In this document: positions 22,634 through 32,327 of the stretch, one piece after another
Layout of the letters: the number at the start of each line of letters is the position of its first letter
How positions within the stretch are numbered: position 1 is the first letter of the stretch
Assembly: GCF_000012945.1 (NCBI RefSeq)
Contig: NC_007510.1
Location: forward strand, 3,410,001-3,474,000
Reading direction: 5' to 3'
Source of the DNA: Burkholderia lata
GTDB lineage: Bacteria; Pseudomonadota; Gammaproteobacteria; Burkholderiales; Burkholderiaceae
Length of the DNA stretch: 64,000 nucleotides
Made by a program: the position numbers and the translations under genes
The notes under the pieces: model-generated
Database searches by the model: none
The model's input: the letters and a program-made list of their open reading frames with translations, nothing else
Told to the model about the DNA's origin: nothing

Positions 22634-23401
22634 ATGAACACCCAAGACCATCCGCTTTCACACCTGTTCGACAACAACGACGCCTGGGTCAAGCACAAGC
22701 TCGAAGACGACCCGCAATTCTTCGCGCGTCTGGCCGACCAGCAGGCGCCGGAGTATCTGTGGATCGGCTGCTCGGATTCGCGCGTGCCCGCGAACGAGAT
22801 CATCGGCCTGCCGCCGGGCGAAGTGTTCGTCCACCGCAATATCGCGAACGTGGTCGTGCACAGCGACCTGAACTGCCTGTCGGTGATCCAGTTCGCGGTC
22901 GACATCCTGCGCGTGAAGCACATCATGGTCGTCGGCCACTACGGCTGCTCGGGCGTGAACGCCGCGCTGCTCAACCGTCGCGTCGGCCTCGCCGACAACT
23001 GGCTGCATCACGTGCAGGACGTGCGCGAGCGCCACACGGCGCTGCTCGACGCATGGCCGGTGGGCGAAGCGCGCTATCGCCGCCTGATCGAGCTGAACGC
23101 GATCGAGCAGGTGGTCAACGTGTGCCGCACGACGATCGTCAACGACGCGTGGGCGCGCGGCCAGTCGCTCACCGTGCACGGGCTCGTGTACGGCGTGCAC
23201 GACGGCCGGATGCGCAACCTCGGGATGGCCGTGTCGAACTTCGAAGCGCTCGACGAGACCTACACGCGTTGCGTGGCCGCACTCGTCGCCGGCGGCGAGC
23301 ATGCGCCGGACAATGACATGATCGCGGCAGACGCCGCACGGCTCGAAGGCGTCGCGCAGGCTGTCGCCGCCACGCTGAAGCCGTGCGACGACGCGAAGTA
23401 A
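22634..23401 (+). CDS. can: Beta-class carbonic anhydrase
   Basis: A 255-residue zinc enzyme interconverting carbon dioxide and bicarbonate. The zinc ligands and dyad are in place: CSDSR with Cys46, Asp48 and Arg50, then HYGC with His102 and Cys105. This is the Escherichia coli Can (YadF) type and length. It starts 55 bases after aceK on the same strand; co-transcription would link bicarbonate supply with central carbon control, though this is inference. Confidence 0.96.
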   Translation: MNTQDHPLSHLFDNNDAWVKHKLEDDPQFFARLADQQAPEYLWIGCSDSRVPANEIIGLPPGEVFVHRNIANVVVHSDLNCLSVIQFAVDILRVKHIMVVGHYGCSGVNAALLNRRVGLADNWLHHVQDVRERHTALLDAWPVGEARYRRLIELNAIEQVVNVCRTTIVNDAWARGQSLTVHGLVYGVHDGRMRNLGMAVSNFEALDETYTRCVAALVAGGEHAPDNDMIAADAARLEGVAQAVAATLKPCDDAK

Positions 23402-23512
23402 CGCCACGGCCTGCACGGCGGCCGCTGCGCAGGCGTACAGTCGTGCCACCCCTCGAATGGATCTGATCCCGGCGCTGCCGCCACGGCGGCGCCAAGCAAA
23501 GGAGCGACGCGC

Positions 23513-24190
23513 ATGAAAACCGCATTGATCGTCGGTGCATCGCGCGGCCTCGGCCGCGAATTCGTCCGCCAATACCGGCGCGACGGCTGGAACGTGATCG
23601 CCACCGCGCGCGACGACGCGTCGCTCGACGCGCTACGCGCGCTCGGTGCGCACGCGCATGCGCTCGACATCACGCAGCCCGAGCAGATCGCGGCGCTCGG
23701 CTGGAAACTCGACGGCGAGCGGCTCGATGCGGCCGTGCTGGTGTCGGGTGTGTACGGGCCGCGCACCGAGGGCGTCGAGACGGTCACCGCCGAGGATTTC
23801 GACGCGGTGATGCATACGAACGTGCGCGGGCCGATGCAATTGCTGCCGATCGTGCTGCCGCTGGTCGAGGACGCGCGCGGCGTGCTGGCCGTCGTGTCGA
23901 GCCGGATGGGCAGCATCGCCGAGGCGACCGGCACGACCGGCTGGCTGTACCGCGCGAGCAAGGCCGCGCTGAACGACGCGCTGCGCATCGCGTCGCTGCA
24001 GACGCGCCATGCCGCCTGTATCTCGCTCCATCCCGGCTGGGTGCGCACCGACATGGGCGGCGCGCAGGCCGCGATCGACCCGGAAACCAGCGTGACCGGC
24101 ATGCGCCGCGTGATCGCCGAATCCGGCGCGGACGTGTCGCAGGCAAACGGCCGTTTCTTCCAGTACGACGGTATCGAGCTGAGCTGGTAG
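23513..24190 (+). CDS. SDR family NAD(P)-dependent oxidoreductase
   Basis: A 225-residue short-chain dehydrogenase of the compact C-factor/CsgA-like kind. The cofactor motif GASRGLG is at residues 8-14, the catalytic Ser in VVSSRMG, and YRASK provides Tyr and Lys. HPGWVRTDMGG follows. It is shorter than classical SDRs. AAAGGAG lies 11 bases before the ATG. Substrate unknown. It sits between carbonic anhydrase and the YchJ gene and may be part of the same transcript. Confidence 0.88.
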   Translation: MKTALIVGASRGLGREFVRQYRRDGWNVIATARDDASLDALRALGAHAHALDITQPEQIAALGWKLDGERLDAAVLVSGVYGPRTEGVETVTAEDFDAVMHTNVRGPMQLLPIVLPLVEDARGVLAVVSSRMGSIAEATGTTGWLYRASKAALNDALRIASLQTRHAACISLHPGWVRTDMGGAQAAIDPETSVTGMRRVIAESGADVSQANGRFFQYDGIELSW

Positions 24191-24227
24191 GCAGCCGACA
24201 ACCTTGCGTCGTTAATTCCCGATTCGC

Positions 24228-24665
24228 ATGATTTCGAACCGACCTGACGCGTGCCCGTGCGGCGGCGCGTCCCCCGCTCCCGCCGGCAAAGCGCCGGCGC
24301 CCCGCTATGCGGCCTGCTGCGGCCGCTTCATCGACGGCGGCGAAGCCGCACCGACCGCGCTCGAGTTGATGCGTTCGCGGTACAGCGCGTACGTGCTCGG
24401 CGCGACCGACTACCTGCGCGCGACCTGGGCCGCGCGCACCTGCCCGGCCGATCTCGACACCGACCCCGAAGCGCCCGACGCGCCGCGCTGGCTCGGCCTC
24501 GCGGTCAAACGCCACGCGCCGCTCGACGAACGGCACGCGGAGGTCGAATTCGTGGCCCGCTACAAGGTCGGCGGACGCGCTTACCGGCTCCACGAGACGA
24601 GCCGTTTCGAGCGCGACGAGCACGGTTTCTGGCGCTACGTCGACGGCGAAGTAAGTGAACGTTGA
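24228..24665 (+). CDS. ychJ: YchJ family protein (SEC-C motif)
   Basis: A 145-residue protein. The N-terminal cysteine-rich SEC-C motif CPCGG (residues 10-14) and AACCG-like CCGRF around 30 form a small zinc site. The middle has the family signature LMRSRYSAYVLGATDYL, and the C-terminal NTF2-like part ends HGFWRYVDGEV. The YchJ/UPF0225 family has no firm function; SEC-C motifs elsewhere bind metal in SecA. A start was chosen at the ATG at 24228, which gives the normal N-terminus. Confidence 0.88.
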   Translation: MISNRPDACPCGGASPAPAGKAPAPRYAACCGRFIDGGEAAPTALELMRSRYSAYVLGATDYLRATWAARTCPADLDTDPEAPDAPRWLGLAVKRHAPLDERHAEVEFVARYKVGGRAYRLHETSRFERDEHGFWRYVDGEVSER

Positions 24666-24771
24666 CAAATAGTTGCTGTGTCAGACGCCGGGTAATTCCC
24701 GCATTGCACAACCCCATTTTGTCCGGCTACGATGACCTCGAATTGGTCATGTTGCATGGCAGGGCTTACGA

Positions 24772-26043
24772 ATGGCGTTCAGCAAGGTATTGGTGGGATG
24801 GATGGCGGCGTGTGCGCTGTCGGCCGCTCAGGCCGGTACGCTGCCGAGCGCCAATACGGGGACGGGTGCCGGCGCCAGCGGGTCGCTCGCCCACGCCGAA
24901 CGCTTCGACTACGGCAATTCGAACCTGCCGCAGGTCGCCGCCGACCTGAACGAACAGATCCTCCGCATTCCGGCCGACGCATCGGGCTCCGTCACGCTCG
25001 AGGCCACGCTCTTCAAGCCGAACGGCCCCGGCCCGTTCCCGCTCGTCGTCTTCAATCACGGCAAGAACACCGGCGATCTCCATCTGCAGCCGCGCAGCCG
25101 GCCGCTCGCGTTCGCGCGCGAATTCGTGCGCCGCGGCTATGCGGTGATCGCACCGAACCGCCAGGGCTTCGCGGGGTCGGACGGCACGTACCAGCAGGAA
25201 GGCTGCAACGTCGGCAAGAACGGCCTCGCGCAGGCGGCTGACGTCGACGCGACGGTGCGCTACATGTCGCGCCAGTCGTATGTCGATGCGTCGCGCATCG
25301 TCGTCGCCGGCACGTCGCACGGCGGCCTCGTGTCGGTCGCATACGGCACCGAAGCCGCACCGGGCGTGCGCGGCATCATCAACTTCTCCGGCGGGCTGCG
25401 CCAGGACCTCTGCGACGGCTGGCAGAAGAACCTCGTCGACGCGTTCGACCAGTACGGCGCACATACGGCCGTGCGGTCGCTGTGGCTGTACGGCGACAAC
25501 GACTCGGTGTGGACGCCCGGGCTCGTCGCACAGATGCACGACGCGTACGTTTCGCACGGCACGCAGGCCCAGTTCATCGATTTCGGCCGCTACAAGGACG
25601 ACGCGCACCGGCTGATCGTCGATCGCGACGGCGTGCCCGTGTGGTGGCCGGCCGTCAACGCGTTCCTCGCGCAGCTGAACCTGCCGACCTCGGTGCGCTA
25701 CGCGGTCGCGAACCCGCACGAGCCGAAGGCGAGCGGCTATGCGTCGATCGACTCGGTCAACGCGGTGCCGTATGTCGACGAAGCCGGCCGCGAAGGCTAT
25801 CGCCGCTTCCTGAACCAGCATCCGAGCCGCGCGTTCGCGGTCTCGTCGGAAGGCGCATGGTCATGGGCCGAAGGCGGCGACGACCCGATGGCGCTCGCGC
25901 TCGACAACTGCGCGAAGCAAGGCGCGGGGTCGTGCCGGCTGTATGCGGTCAACGACCGGGTCGTGTGGAACACGACGCAGACGGCCGACAACGACGACAG
26001 CAACGCACGCGACACCGATACGCCGGCACTGGCTTCGCGTTGA
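24772..26043 (+). CDS. Secreted alpha/beta hydrolase (dienelactone hydrolase/CocE-like)
   Basis: A 423-residue protein with a signal peptide (residues 1-21, cleavage after AQA) and an alpha/beta-hydrolase fold. The nucleophile elbow GTSHGG lies near residue 181 (Ser), the acid is likely in YGDNDSVW, and the catalytic His in KDDAHRL. A separate C-terminal extension of about 120 residues follows, ending in an Asp/Asn-rich tail. Export and the fold suggest a periplasmic or secreted esterase or peptidase, but the substrate is not evident. An intrinsic terminator follows at 26048. Confidence 0.85.
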   Translation: MAFSKVLVGWMAACALSAAQAGTLPSANTGTGAGASGSLAHAERFDYGNSNLPQVAADLNEQILRIPADASGSVTLEATLFKPNGPGPFPLVVFNHGKNTGDLHLQPRSRPLAFAREFVRRGYAVIAPNRQGFAGSDGTYQQEGCNVGKNGLAQAADVDATVRYMSRQSYVDASRIVVAGTSHGGLVSVAYGTEAAPGVRGIINFSGGLRQDLCDGWQKNLVDAFDQYGAHTAVRSLWLYGDNDSVWTPGLVAQMHDAYVSHGTQAQFIDFGRYKDDAHRLIVDRDGVPVWWPAVNAFLAQLNLPTSVRYAVANPHEPKASGYASIDSVNAVPYVDEAGREGYRRFLNQHPSRAFAVSSEGAWSWAEGGDDPMALALDNCAKQGAGSCRLYAVNDRVVWNTTQTADNDDSNARDTDTPALASR

Positions 26044-26047
26044 CGAG

Positions 26048-26070
26048 CGGCGGCCTTCGCCGCCGTTTTT
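26048..26070 (+). terminator. Intrinsic terminator after the secreted hydrolase gene
   Basis: CGGCGG (26048-26053) and CCGCCG (26060-26065) form a stem with loop CCTTCG, followed by TTTTT. Confidence 0.85.
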
Positions 26071-26130
26071 CGTTTTTCTCCCCTCACCCATCGCGCCGAG
26101 GCCATCGCAGCGCCTCACTCATCGCTTGCA

Positions 26131-26174
26131 CTCGTAAAATCGAGCACAATCCGCATAACGCTCGCTTTTACGAG
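26131..26174. repeat. Near-perfect 15-bp inverted repeat with 14-base loop
   Basis: CTCGTAAAATCGAGC (26131-26145) and GCTCGCTTTTACGAG (26160-26174) are inverted repeats with one mismatch, separated by a 14-base AT-rich loop. The element is unlike its GC-rich surroundings, and no gene overlaps it. It could be an RNA hairpin, an operator or a relic of a mobile-element end. Confidence 0.8.
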
Positions 26175-26210
26175 CATCCAGCTTGCGGAAGTCTGGCAAC
26201 CGACCCGCGA

Positions 26211-26327
26211 GTGGAGACGTGTTTCGAGGAGCGCGGCGTGCCCGGCAAGGAAATCGACAAGATCACGCCGGCGTTCCGCCACATCGAGCACGTGTCCCAC
26301 CCCACACTGCGCAAAGCGTTGCCCTGA
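26211..26327 (+). pseudogene. Possible remnant or small ORF with protein-like codon use
   Basis: From a GTG at 26211 to a TGA at 26327 a 38-codon frame reads VETCFEERGVPGKEID and ends HPTLRKALP. Third codon positions are strongly G/C, and the amino-acid composition is protein-like, unlike the flanking DNA. No ribosome-binding site is clear, and I do not recognise a family. It may be the C-terminal remnant of a lost gene; it may also be chance. Confidence 0.3.
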
Positions 26328-26731
26328 CCTGACCTCACCTTCCATCGGAGTCCGTCCCGGCGCCTTGCCATGCATGGCCCCCGTTGATCGGGCAACGCGA
26401 GACGCTGGATCTTTCGATCTCCCAGTGTCGCCACAAACCACCCATTTCATCATTCCCCATATTTCTGCGCCGTCACACCCCACCCGGCCCACGATTTTTT
26501 TCGGTTGGGGGGTCTCACTCGAACGTCGTCATCTGCGGTCATTTCGAGACATCTGAACCGTACCGTCCCGAGCCGCTCCGATCTGCGCGGAACTCCCGCC
26601 CGGCAAGGCTTTGCGGCGTTTGTAACCGGTAGTGCAACGGGTCGCGGAACACGCTAATCTCAGCGCGATTCGTGTCTCGCCGCGCGGCATCCCGTCGATG
26701 CCGCGCAGCCGTTTTATCCCCCGGAGCCGCC
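26328..26731. other. Gene-free leader region of the biotin operon
   Basis: About 400 bases of lower GC than the neighbours, without a credible gene. It presumably holds the bioA promoter. A TTGTAACC near 26618 resembles one half of the enteric BirA operator, but the matching half is absent. Confidence 0.4.
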
Positions 26732-28078
26732 TTGAGTACGCCAGCCACCGACGACTGGGTCGCGCGCAGCCTGCGCGCGGTCTGGCATCCCTGCACCCAG
26801 ATGAAGCATCACGAGCGCCTGCCGCTCATCCCCGTCGCGCGCGGCGCGGGCCTGTGGCTGTACGACCGTGACGGCCGCCGCTACTTCGATGCGATCAGCT
26901 CGTGGTGGGTCAACCTGTTCGGCCATGCGAACCCGGACATCAACGCGGCGCTGAAGGACCAGCTCGACACGCTCGAGCACGCGATGCTCGCCGGCTGCAC
27001 GCACGAGCCCGCGATCGAGCTCGCGGAGCGGTTGCACACGCTCACCGCGCGCACGCTCGGCCATGCGTTCTTCGCATCGGACGGCGCATCGGCGGTCGAG
27101 ATCGCGCTGAAGATGAGCTTCCATGCGTGGCGCAACCGTGGCCGCGCGAACAAGCAGGAATTCGTCTGCGTAGCGAACAGCTATCACGGCGAGACGATCG
27201 GCGCGCTCGGCGTGACCGACGTCGCACTGTTCAAGGACGCGTACGACCCGCTGATCCGCCATGCGCACGTGGTCGCGTCACCCGACGCGCGCGGCGCGCT
27301 GGCAGGCGAAACGGCCGCCGACGTCGCCGGCCGCGCGCTGGCCGACGTGCGACGCCTGTTCGTCGAACGCGGCGACCGGATCGCCGCGCTGATCGTCGAG
27401 CCGCTCGTGCAGTGCGCAGCCGGCATGGCGATGCACGATCCGTCGTACGTGCGCGGGCTGCGCGCGCTGTGCGACGAATTCGGCGTGCACCTGATCGCCG
27501 ACGAGATCGCGGTTGGCTGCGGCCGCACCGGCACCTTCTTCGCGTGCGAGCAGGCCGGTGTCTGGCCCGATTTCATGTGCCTGTCGAAAGGCATCAGCGG
27601 CGGCTACTTGCCGCTGTCGCTCGTGCTCACGCGCGACGACGTGTTCAACGCGTTCTACGACGACGACACGACGCGCGGCTTCCTGCACTCGCATTCGTAC
27701 ACCGGCAACCCGCTCGCGTGCCGCGCGGCGGTCGCGACGCTCGACCTGTTCGAGCGCGACGACGTGATCGCGGCCAATGCCCGCAAGTCGGCGACGCTGC
27801 GTGCGGCGCTCGCGCCGCTCGATGCGCACCCGCAGGTACGCCACCTGCGCGAGCGCGGCACGCTGTTCGCATTCGACGTCGCGCTCGACGGCGACGGGGC
27901 GCGCGGCTTCTCGCGCCGCTTCTTCGAACGCGCGCTGGAACGCGAGCTGCTGCTGCGCCCGATCGGCACGACCGTGTACCTGATGCCGCCGTACGTGATG
28001 AGCGACGACGACATCGCGTGGCTCGCGCAAAGCACGCGCGACACGCTCGACGCAACGCTGGAGGACATCACCCGATGA
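26732..28078 (+). CDS. bioA: Adenosylmethionine-8-amino-7-oxononanoate aminotransferase
   Basis: A 448-residue PLP-dependent class III aminotransferase making 7,8-diaminopelargonate from KAPA with S-adenosylmethionine as amino donor. Seen are [11 protein letters not shown] near the N-terminus, the [10 protein letters not shown] substrate loop, the GASAVE phosphate-binding turn and Lys286 in [11 protein letters not shown] as the PLP lysine. There is no ATG at the family N-terminus; CCCCGGAG seven bases before TTG 26732 marks that TTG as the start. It overlaps bioF by an ATGA and heads bioA-bioF-bioD-bioB. Confidence 0.96.
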   Translation: MSTPATDDWVARSLRAVWHPCTQMKHHERLPLIPVARGAGLWLYDRDGRRYFDAISSWWVNLFGHANPDINAALKDQLDTLEHAMLAGCTHEPAIELAERLHTLTARTLGHAFFASDGASAVEIALKMSFHAWRNRGRANKQEFVCVANSYHGETIGALGVTDVALFKDAYDPLIRHAHVVASPDARGALAGETAADVAGRALADVRRLFVERGDRIAALIVEPLVQCAAGMAMHDPSYVRGLRALCDEFGVHLIADEIAVGCGRTGTFFACEQAGVWPDFMCLSKGISGGYLPLSLVLTRDDVFNAFYDDDTTRGFLHSHSYTGNPLACRAAVATLDLFERDDVIAANARKSATLRAALAPLDAHPQVRHLRERGTLFAFDVALDGDGARGFSRRFFERALERELLLRPIGTTVYLMPPYVMSDDDIAWLAQSTRDTLDATLEDITR

Positions 28079-29277
28079 GTCTGCTCGATACCCTGCAACG
28101 CGGCCTCGCCGATCTCGACGCGCAAGGGCTGCGCCGCGTGCGCCGCACCGCCGACACCGCGTGCGATGCGCACATGACCGTCGACGGTCGCGAGATCGTC
28201 GGCTTCGCAAGCAACGACTATCTCGGCCTCGCCGCGCATCCGGCACTCATCGCCGCGTTCGCCGAAGGCGCGCAGCGCTACGGCTCCGGCAGCGGCGGCT
28301 CGCACCTGCTCGGTGGTCATTCGCGCGCGCACGCGACGCTCGAAGATGAACTCGCGGCCTTCTCGGGCGGCTTCTCCGACGCACCGCGCGCGCTGTACTT
28401 CAGCACCGGCTACATGGCGAACCTCGCCGCGATGACGGCGCTCACCGGCAAGGCCGCGACGATCTTCTCCGACGCGCTGAACCACGCTTCGCTGATCGAC
28501 GGCATGCGGCTGTCGCGCGCGAACGTCCAGGTCTATCCGCATGCGGACACGGCCGCGCTCGCCGCGTTGCTCGACGCATCGGATGCCGAAACGAAGCTGA
28601 TCGTCAGCGACACCGTGTTCAGCATGGATGGCGACCTCGCCCCGCTCGCCGAACTCGTCGCGCTGGCCGAACGCCACGGCGCATGGCTCGTCGTCGACGA
28701 CGCGCACGGCTTCGGCGTGCTCGGCCCGCAGGGCCGCGGCGCGCTCGCGGCCGCCGCGCTGCGCTCGCCGAACCTCGTGTACGTCGGCACGCTCGGCAAG
28801 GCCGCCGGCGTCGCAGGCGCATTCGTGATCGCGCACGAGACCGTGATCGAATGGATGATCCAGCGCGCGCGCAGCTACATCTTCACGACGGCCGCGCCGC
28901 CTGCCGTGGCGCACGCGGTATCCGCCAGCCTGAAAGTGATCGCGGGCGACGAAGGCGACGCGCGACGTGCGCATCTCGCCGCGCTGATCGAACGCACGCG
29001 CGCGCTGTTGCGCAACACGCGCTGGCAGCCGGTCGATTCGCACACGGCCGTGCAGCCGCTCGTGATCGGCAGCAACGACGCGACGCTCGCGGCGATGCGC
29101 TCGCTCGACGCGCATGGCCTGTGGGTGCCCGCGATCCGGCCGCCGACGGTGCCGGTCGGCACGTCGCGGCTGCGCGTGTCGCTGTCGGCCGCGCATTCGT
29201 TCGACGATCTCGCGCGGCTCGAAGCCGCGCTGATCGAAGCCAGCGAAGCGCAGGCCGTGCAGAAGGCCGCCGCATGA
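28075..29277 (+). CDS. bioF: 8-amino-7-oxononanoate synthase
   Basis: A 400-residue alpha-oxoamine synthase that condenses pimeloyl-thioester with alanine to KAPA, PLP-dependent. The N-terminal [33 protein letters not shown] and the PLP lysine Lys242 in [10 protein letters not shown] are all typical. It overlaps the bioA stop (ATGA) and its own stop overlaps bioD the same way, so translation is probably coupled. Confidence 0.96.
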   Translation: MSLLDTLQRGLADLDAQGLRRVRRTADTACDAHMTVDGREIVGFASNDYLGLAAHPALIAAFAEGAQRYGSGSGGSHLLGGHSRAHATLEDELAAFSGGFSDAPRALYFSTGYMANLAAMTALTGKAATIFSDALNHASLIDGMRLSRANVQVYPHADTAALAALLDASDAETKLIVSDTVFSMDGDLAPLAELVALAERHGAWLVVDDAHGFGVLGPQGRGALAAAALRSPNLVYVGTLGKAAGVAGAFVIAHETVIEWMIQRARSYIFTTAAPPAVAHAVSASLKVIAGDEGDARRAHLAALIERTRALLRNTRWQPVDSHTAVQPLVIGSNDATLAAMRSLDAHGLWVPAIRPPTVPVGTSRLRVSLSAAHSFDDLARLEAALIEASEAQAVQKAAA

Positions 29278-29993
29278 CCGCTCCGCTCTCGCTGTTCGTC
29301 ACCGGCACCGACACCGAAATCGGCAAGACCTTCGTGTCGGCCGCGCTGCTGCACGGCTTCGCGCGCCACGGCCTGCGCGCAGCCGCGCTGAAACCTGTCG
29401 CAGCCGGCGCGTATGAACGCGACGGCGTGTGGCGCAACGAAGATGCCGACCAGCTCGACGCGGCCGCGAACGTCGTGCTGCCGCCCGAGCTGCGCACGCC
29501 GTTCCTGCTGAAAGCACCGGCCGCGCCGCATATCGTCGCCGCGCAGGAAGGCGTGACGCTCGACATCGACACGATCGTCGCGTGCCATCGCGAAGCGCTG
29601 ACGCGCGCGGATGTCGTCGTCGTCGAAGGCGCCGGCGGCTTCCGCGTACCGATGAACGACACGCAGGACCTGGCCGATCTCGCAGTCGCGCTCGGCGTGC
29701 CGGTCGTGCTCGTGGTCGGCGTGCGGCTCGGCTGCATCAACCACGCGCTGCTCACCGCCGATGCGATCGCCGCGCGCGGCCTCAAGCTCGCCGGCTGGGT
29801 CGCGAACCACGTCGACCCGGCGATGTCGTTCCCCGACGAGAACATCGCGACGATGCGCGACTGGCTCGCCCGCGAGCACGGCGCACCGCTGCTCGGCCGC
29901 ATTCCGCACATGAGCCCGGCCGCCCCCGAATCCGCCGCGGCGATGCTCGACATCGCCGCGCTCGTCGAGACGCTGCGCACCGCGCAGCCTTGA
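29274..29993 (+). CDS. bioD: Dethiobiotin synthetase
   Basis: A 239-residue ATP-dependent enzyme that closes the ureido ring of dethiobiotin from diaminopelargonate and carbon dioxide. The P-loop GTDTEIGKT lies at residues 11-19, the substrate Lys region in ALKPVAAG, and the Mg-binding [12 protein letters not shown] near 118. The start overlaps the bioF stop; bioB follows after 55 bases. Confidence 0.96.
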   Translation: MTAPLSLFVTGTDTEIGKTFVSAALLHGFARHGLRAAALKPVAAGAYERDGVWRNEDADQLDAAANVVLPPELRTPFLLKAPAAPHIVAAQEGVTLDIDTIVACHREALTRADVVVVEGAGGFRVPMNDTQDLADLAVALGVPVVLVVGVRLGCINHALLTADAIAARGLKLAGWVANHVDPAMSFPDENIATMRDWLAREHGAPLLGRIPHMSPAAPESAAAMLDIAALVETLRTAQP

Positions 29994-30048
29994 CCCAACA
30001 GAAACAGATCCCCCGATCCCTCATCCCCGACCAGGACAGGAAAACGAT

Positions 30049-31071
30049 ATGACCCAAGCCCAGACTGCCGCCACCGTGCAACCCGACGCGATTCCCGTGG
30101 CCGCTCCGGTCTCGCAGCGCTGGCGCGTCGCCGACGTCGTCGCGCTGTTCGAGCTGCCGTTCAACGACCTGCTGTTCCGCGCGCAGCAGGTGCACCGCGA
30201 GCACTTCGACGCGAACGCGGTGCAGCTGTCGACGCTGCTGTCGATCAAGACGGGCGGCTGCGAGGAAGATTGCGGCTACTGCTCGCAGTCGTCGCACCAC
30301 GACACGGGCCTGAAGGCCGAGAAGCTGATGGACGTCGACGCGGTGCTCGATGCCGCGCGCGCGGCGAAGGCGAACGGCGCGAGCCGCTTCTGCATGGGCG
30401 CCGCGTGGCGCAACCCGAAGGAGCGCCACATGCCGGCGCTGACGGAGATGGTGCGCGGCGTGAAGGAACTCGGCCTCGAGACCTGCATGACGCTCGGCAT
30501 GCTGGAAGACGAGCAGGCGCAGGAACTCGCGAGCGCGGGCCTCGACTACTACAACCACAACCTCGACACGTCGCCGGAGTTCTACGGCCAGGTGATCTCG
30601 ACGCGCACCTACCAGGATCGCCTCGACACGCTCGACCGCGTGCGTGACGCGGGCATCAACGTGTGCTGCGGCGGCATCATCGGGATGGGCGAATCGCGCC
30701 GCGAACGCGCGGGCCTGATCTCGCAGCTCGCGAACCTGAACCCGTATCCGGATTCGGTGCCGATCAACAACCTCGTCGCGATCGAAGGCACGCCGCTCGA
30801 AGGCACCGCGCCGCTCGACCCGTTCGAATTCGTGCGCACGATCGCGGTGGCGCGGATCACGATGCCGAAGGCCGTCGTGCGCCTGTCGGCCGGCCGCGAG
30901 CAGCTCGACGACGGCCTGCAGGCGATGTGCTTCCTCGCCGGCGCGAACTCGATGTTCTACGGCGACCAGCTGCTGACGACGAGCAACCCGCAGTCGCAGA
31001 AGGACCGTGCGCTGTTCGAGCGCCTCGGCATCCGGTCGAGCGATGCGGACGCGATGTCGGCGAACGCGTAA
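30049..31071 (+). CDS. bioB: Biotin synthase
   Basis: A 340-residue radical SAM enzyme inserting sulfur into dethiobiotin. The [4Fe-4S] cysteines are Cys71, Cys75 and Cys78 in [13 protein letters not shown]; the FCMGAAWR strand, YNHNLDTS and the [11 protein letters not shown] segment are characteristic. The N-terminus has about 25 extra residues compared with the enteric enzyme. ACAGGAAAA precedes the ATG. It is the last gene of the operon and is followed by an intrinsic terminator at 31104. Confidence 0.97.
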   Translation: MTQAQTAATVQPDAIPVAAPVSQRWRVADVVALFELPFNDLLFRAQQVHREHFDANAVQLSTLLSIKTGGCEEDCGYCSQSSHHDTGLKAEKLMDVDAVLDAARAAKANGASRFCMGAAWRNPKERHMPALTEMVRGVKELGLETCMTLGMLEDEQAQELASAGLDYYNHNLDTSPEFYGQVISTRTYQDRLDTLDRVRDAGINVCCGGIIGMGESRRERAGLISQLANLNPYPDSVPINNLVAIEGTPLEGTAPLDPFEFVRTIAVARITMPKAVVRLSAGREQLDDGLQAMCFLAGANSMFYGDQLLTTSNPQSQKDRALFERLGIRSSDADAMSANA

Positions 31072-31103
31072 GCGCCACGCACGGCGGATTCGTTCGCCGC
31101 ATG

Positions 31104-31133
31104 AAAAAGCCGGGATACGTCCCGGCTTTTTTT
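31104..31133. terminator. Bidirectional intrinsic terminator after bioB
   Basis: AAAAAGCCGGGA and TCCCGGCTTTTTTT form a stem flanked by A and T runs, between bioB (plus) and the convergent LysR gene (minus). Confidence 0.92.
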
Positions 31134-31150
31134 ACGTGTGCGCCGCGCAC

Positions 31151-32068
31151 TCAGCCCGCCACGCCCAACGCGCGCGGCTCCATGAACGTGTGCCGGAAAT
31201 AGTCGCGCACCGCGTGCATCGCGGGGCTCAACTCGATGTCCTTGCGCCAGGCGAGACCTACACTCATCGGCGGCACCGGGTCGCGCAGCACGATCGTCTC
31301 GATCCGCCGGCCCTCGAGCGACCACGGGCGGTACACCATGTCGGACAGGATCGCGACACCGCTGCCGTTCGCGACCATGCTGCGCACCGCCTCGACGGAC
31401 GACGTGCGCAGGATCACGTTCGGCCGGTACGGCGTCTCGTTCCAGTAGCGCAGCGCCGTCTGCCCGGCCTCGTCGACCGTCAGCATCACGAACGGCTCGC
31501 GCGCGACTTCCGCGAACGTGACGCTCTCGTGCCTGAGCAGCGGGTGATGCGCACCGACCCACAGCCGCCGCACCGAATGGATCACCGGCTCCAGCACGAG
31601 CGCCGGATTCGACACGTTCGACGTGAGCAGCACGGCCATGTCGTAGCGGCCCGCGATCAGCCCTTCCTCGATCGACTCGCGGTTCAGCTCGTGCAGGTGG
31701 ATCGTCAGCCGCGGGTACAGCGTGTTCAGGCGCAGCACGTGGTGCGGCAGGAAGTAGCCGAGCACCGTGTAGCTCGCGGCGATCGCGAGCGTGCCGGTCA
31801 GCGTGCTTTCGAGGTTCGGGATCCGCATCGCCTCGTCGACCGACGACAGGATCGTGTACGCGTGATTCAGGAAGCGCCGCCCCGTGTCGGTGAGCGTCAC
31901 GCCCGACGGCGTGCGCAGAAAGAGCTGCGTGCCGAGGCTGTCCTCCAGTTCCTTGATCGCGCTCGTCACGGCCGACTGCGAAATCGTGAGCTGGATCGCG
32001 GCCTGCGAGATCTGGCCGAGCTCGGCGGTCGCGACGAAATACTTGAGCTGTCTGAGGGTCAGGGCCAT
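31151..32068 (-). CDS. LysR family transcriptional regulator (divergent from the pxp operon)
   Basis: A 305-residue LysR protein. The helix-turn-helix lies at about residues 3-60 (LRQLKYFVATAELGQISQAA, SQSAVTSAIKELE), followed by the substrate-binding domain. It is divergent from the pxpA-accB-accC-pxpB-pxpC operon, with 259 bases between the two starts, and a LysR-type palindrome lies in that gap. It most likely senses the operon's substrate. Its start at 32068 gives the usual MALTLRQLKYF N-terminus. Confidence 0.92.
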   Translation of the reverse strand: MALTLRQLKYFVATAELGQISQAAIQLTISQSAVTSAIKELEDSLGTQLFLRTPSGVTLTDTGRRFLNHAYTILSSVDEAMRIPNLESTLTGTLAIAASYTVLGYFLPHHVLRLNTLYPRLTIHLHELNRESIEEGLIAGRYDMAVLLTSNVSNPALVLEPVIHSVRRLWVGAHHPLLRHESVTFAEVAREPFVMLTVDEAGQTALRYWNETPYRPNVILRTSSVEAVRSMVANGSGVAILSDMVYRPWSLEGRRIETIVLRDPVPPMSVGLAWRKDIELSPAMHAVRDYFRHTFMEPRALGVAG

Positions 32069-32191
32069 GGTCGATGAGAAAACAGATGGGCACGCGATAA
32101 ACATCATAACAACCGGGCGGCGCCCATCAACCTGACTGCGTGGAAACCCTGCCACCCCTGCTGCAACGGCCCTTGGCAGCCGCTCTCCGGG

Positions 32192-32210
32192 GTATCGAAA
32201 AAATCGATAC
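32192..32210. promoter_or_regulatory. LysR-type operator in the pxp divergent promoter region
   Basis: GTATCGA and TCGATAC are perfect inverted repeats around AAAAA, giving the ATC-N9-GAT form common for LysR recognition sites. It lies 124 bases from the regulator start and 118 bases from pxpA. Confidence 0.6.
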
Positions 32211-32327
32211 GGCTGCATACAAAAATAGAACTTTTTTGACGCACCCCACGCGGCTAACCTGCGTTCAACACGGTTTCGGCATGCGCCACGACGCACGCGA
32301 ACCGGAGAACCTGGAGGAGCACACCGT

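Noticed and set aside
26618..26660. BirA operator upstream of bioA
   Set aside because: Only a TTGTAACC half is seen; the inverted partner is missing, and BirA in this lineage is not expected to carry the DNA-binding domain.
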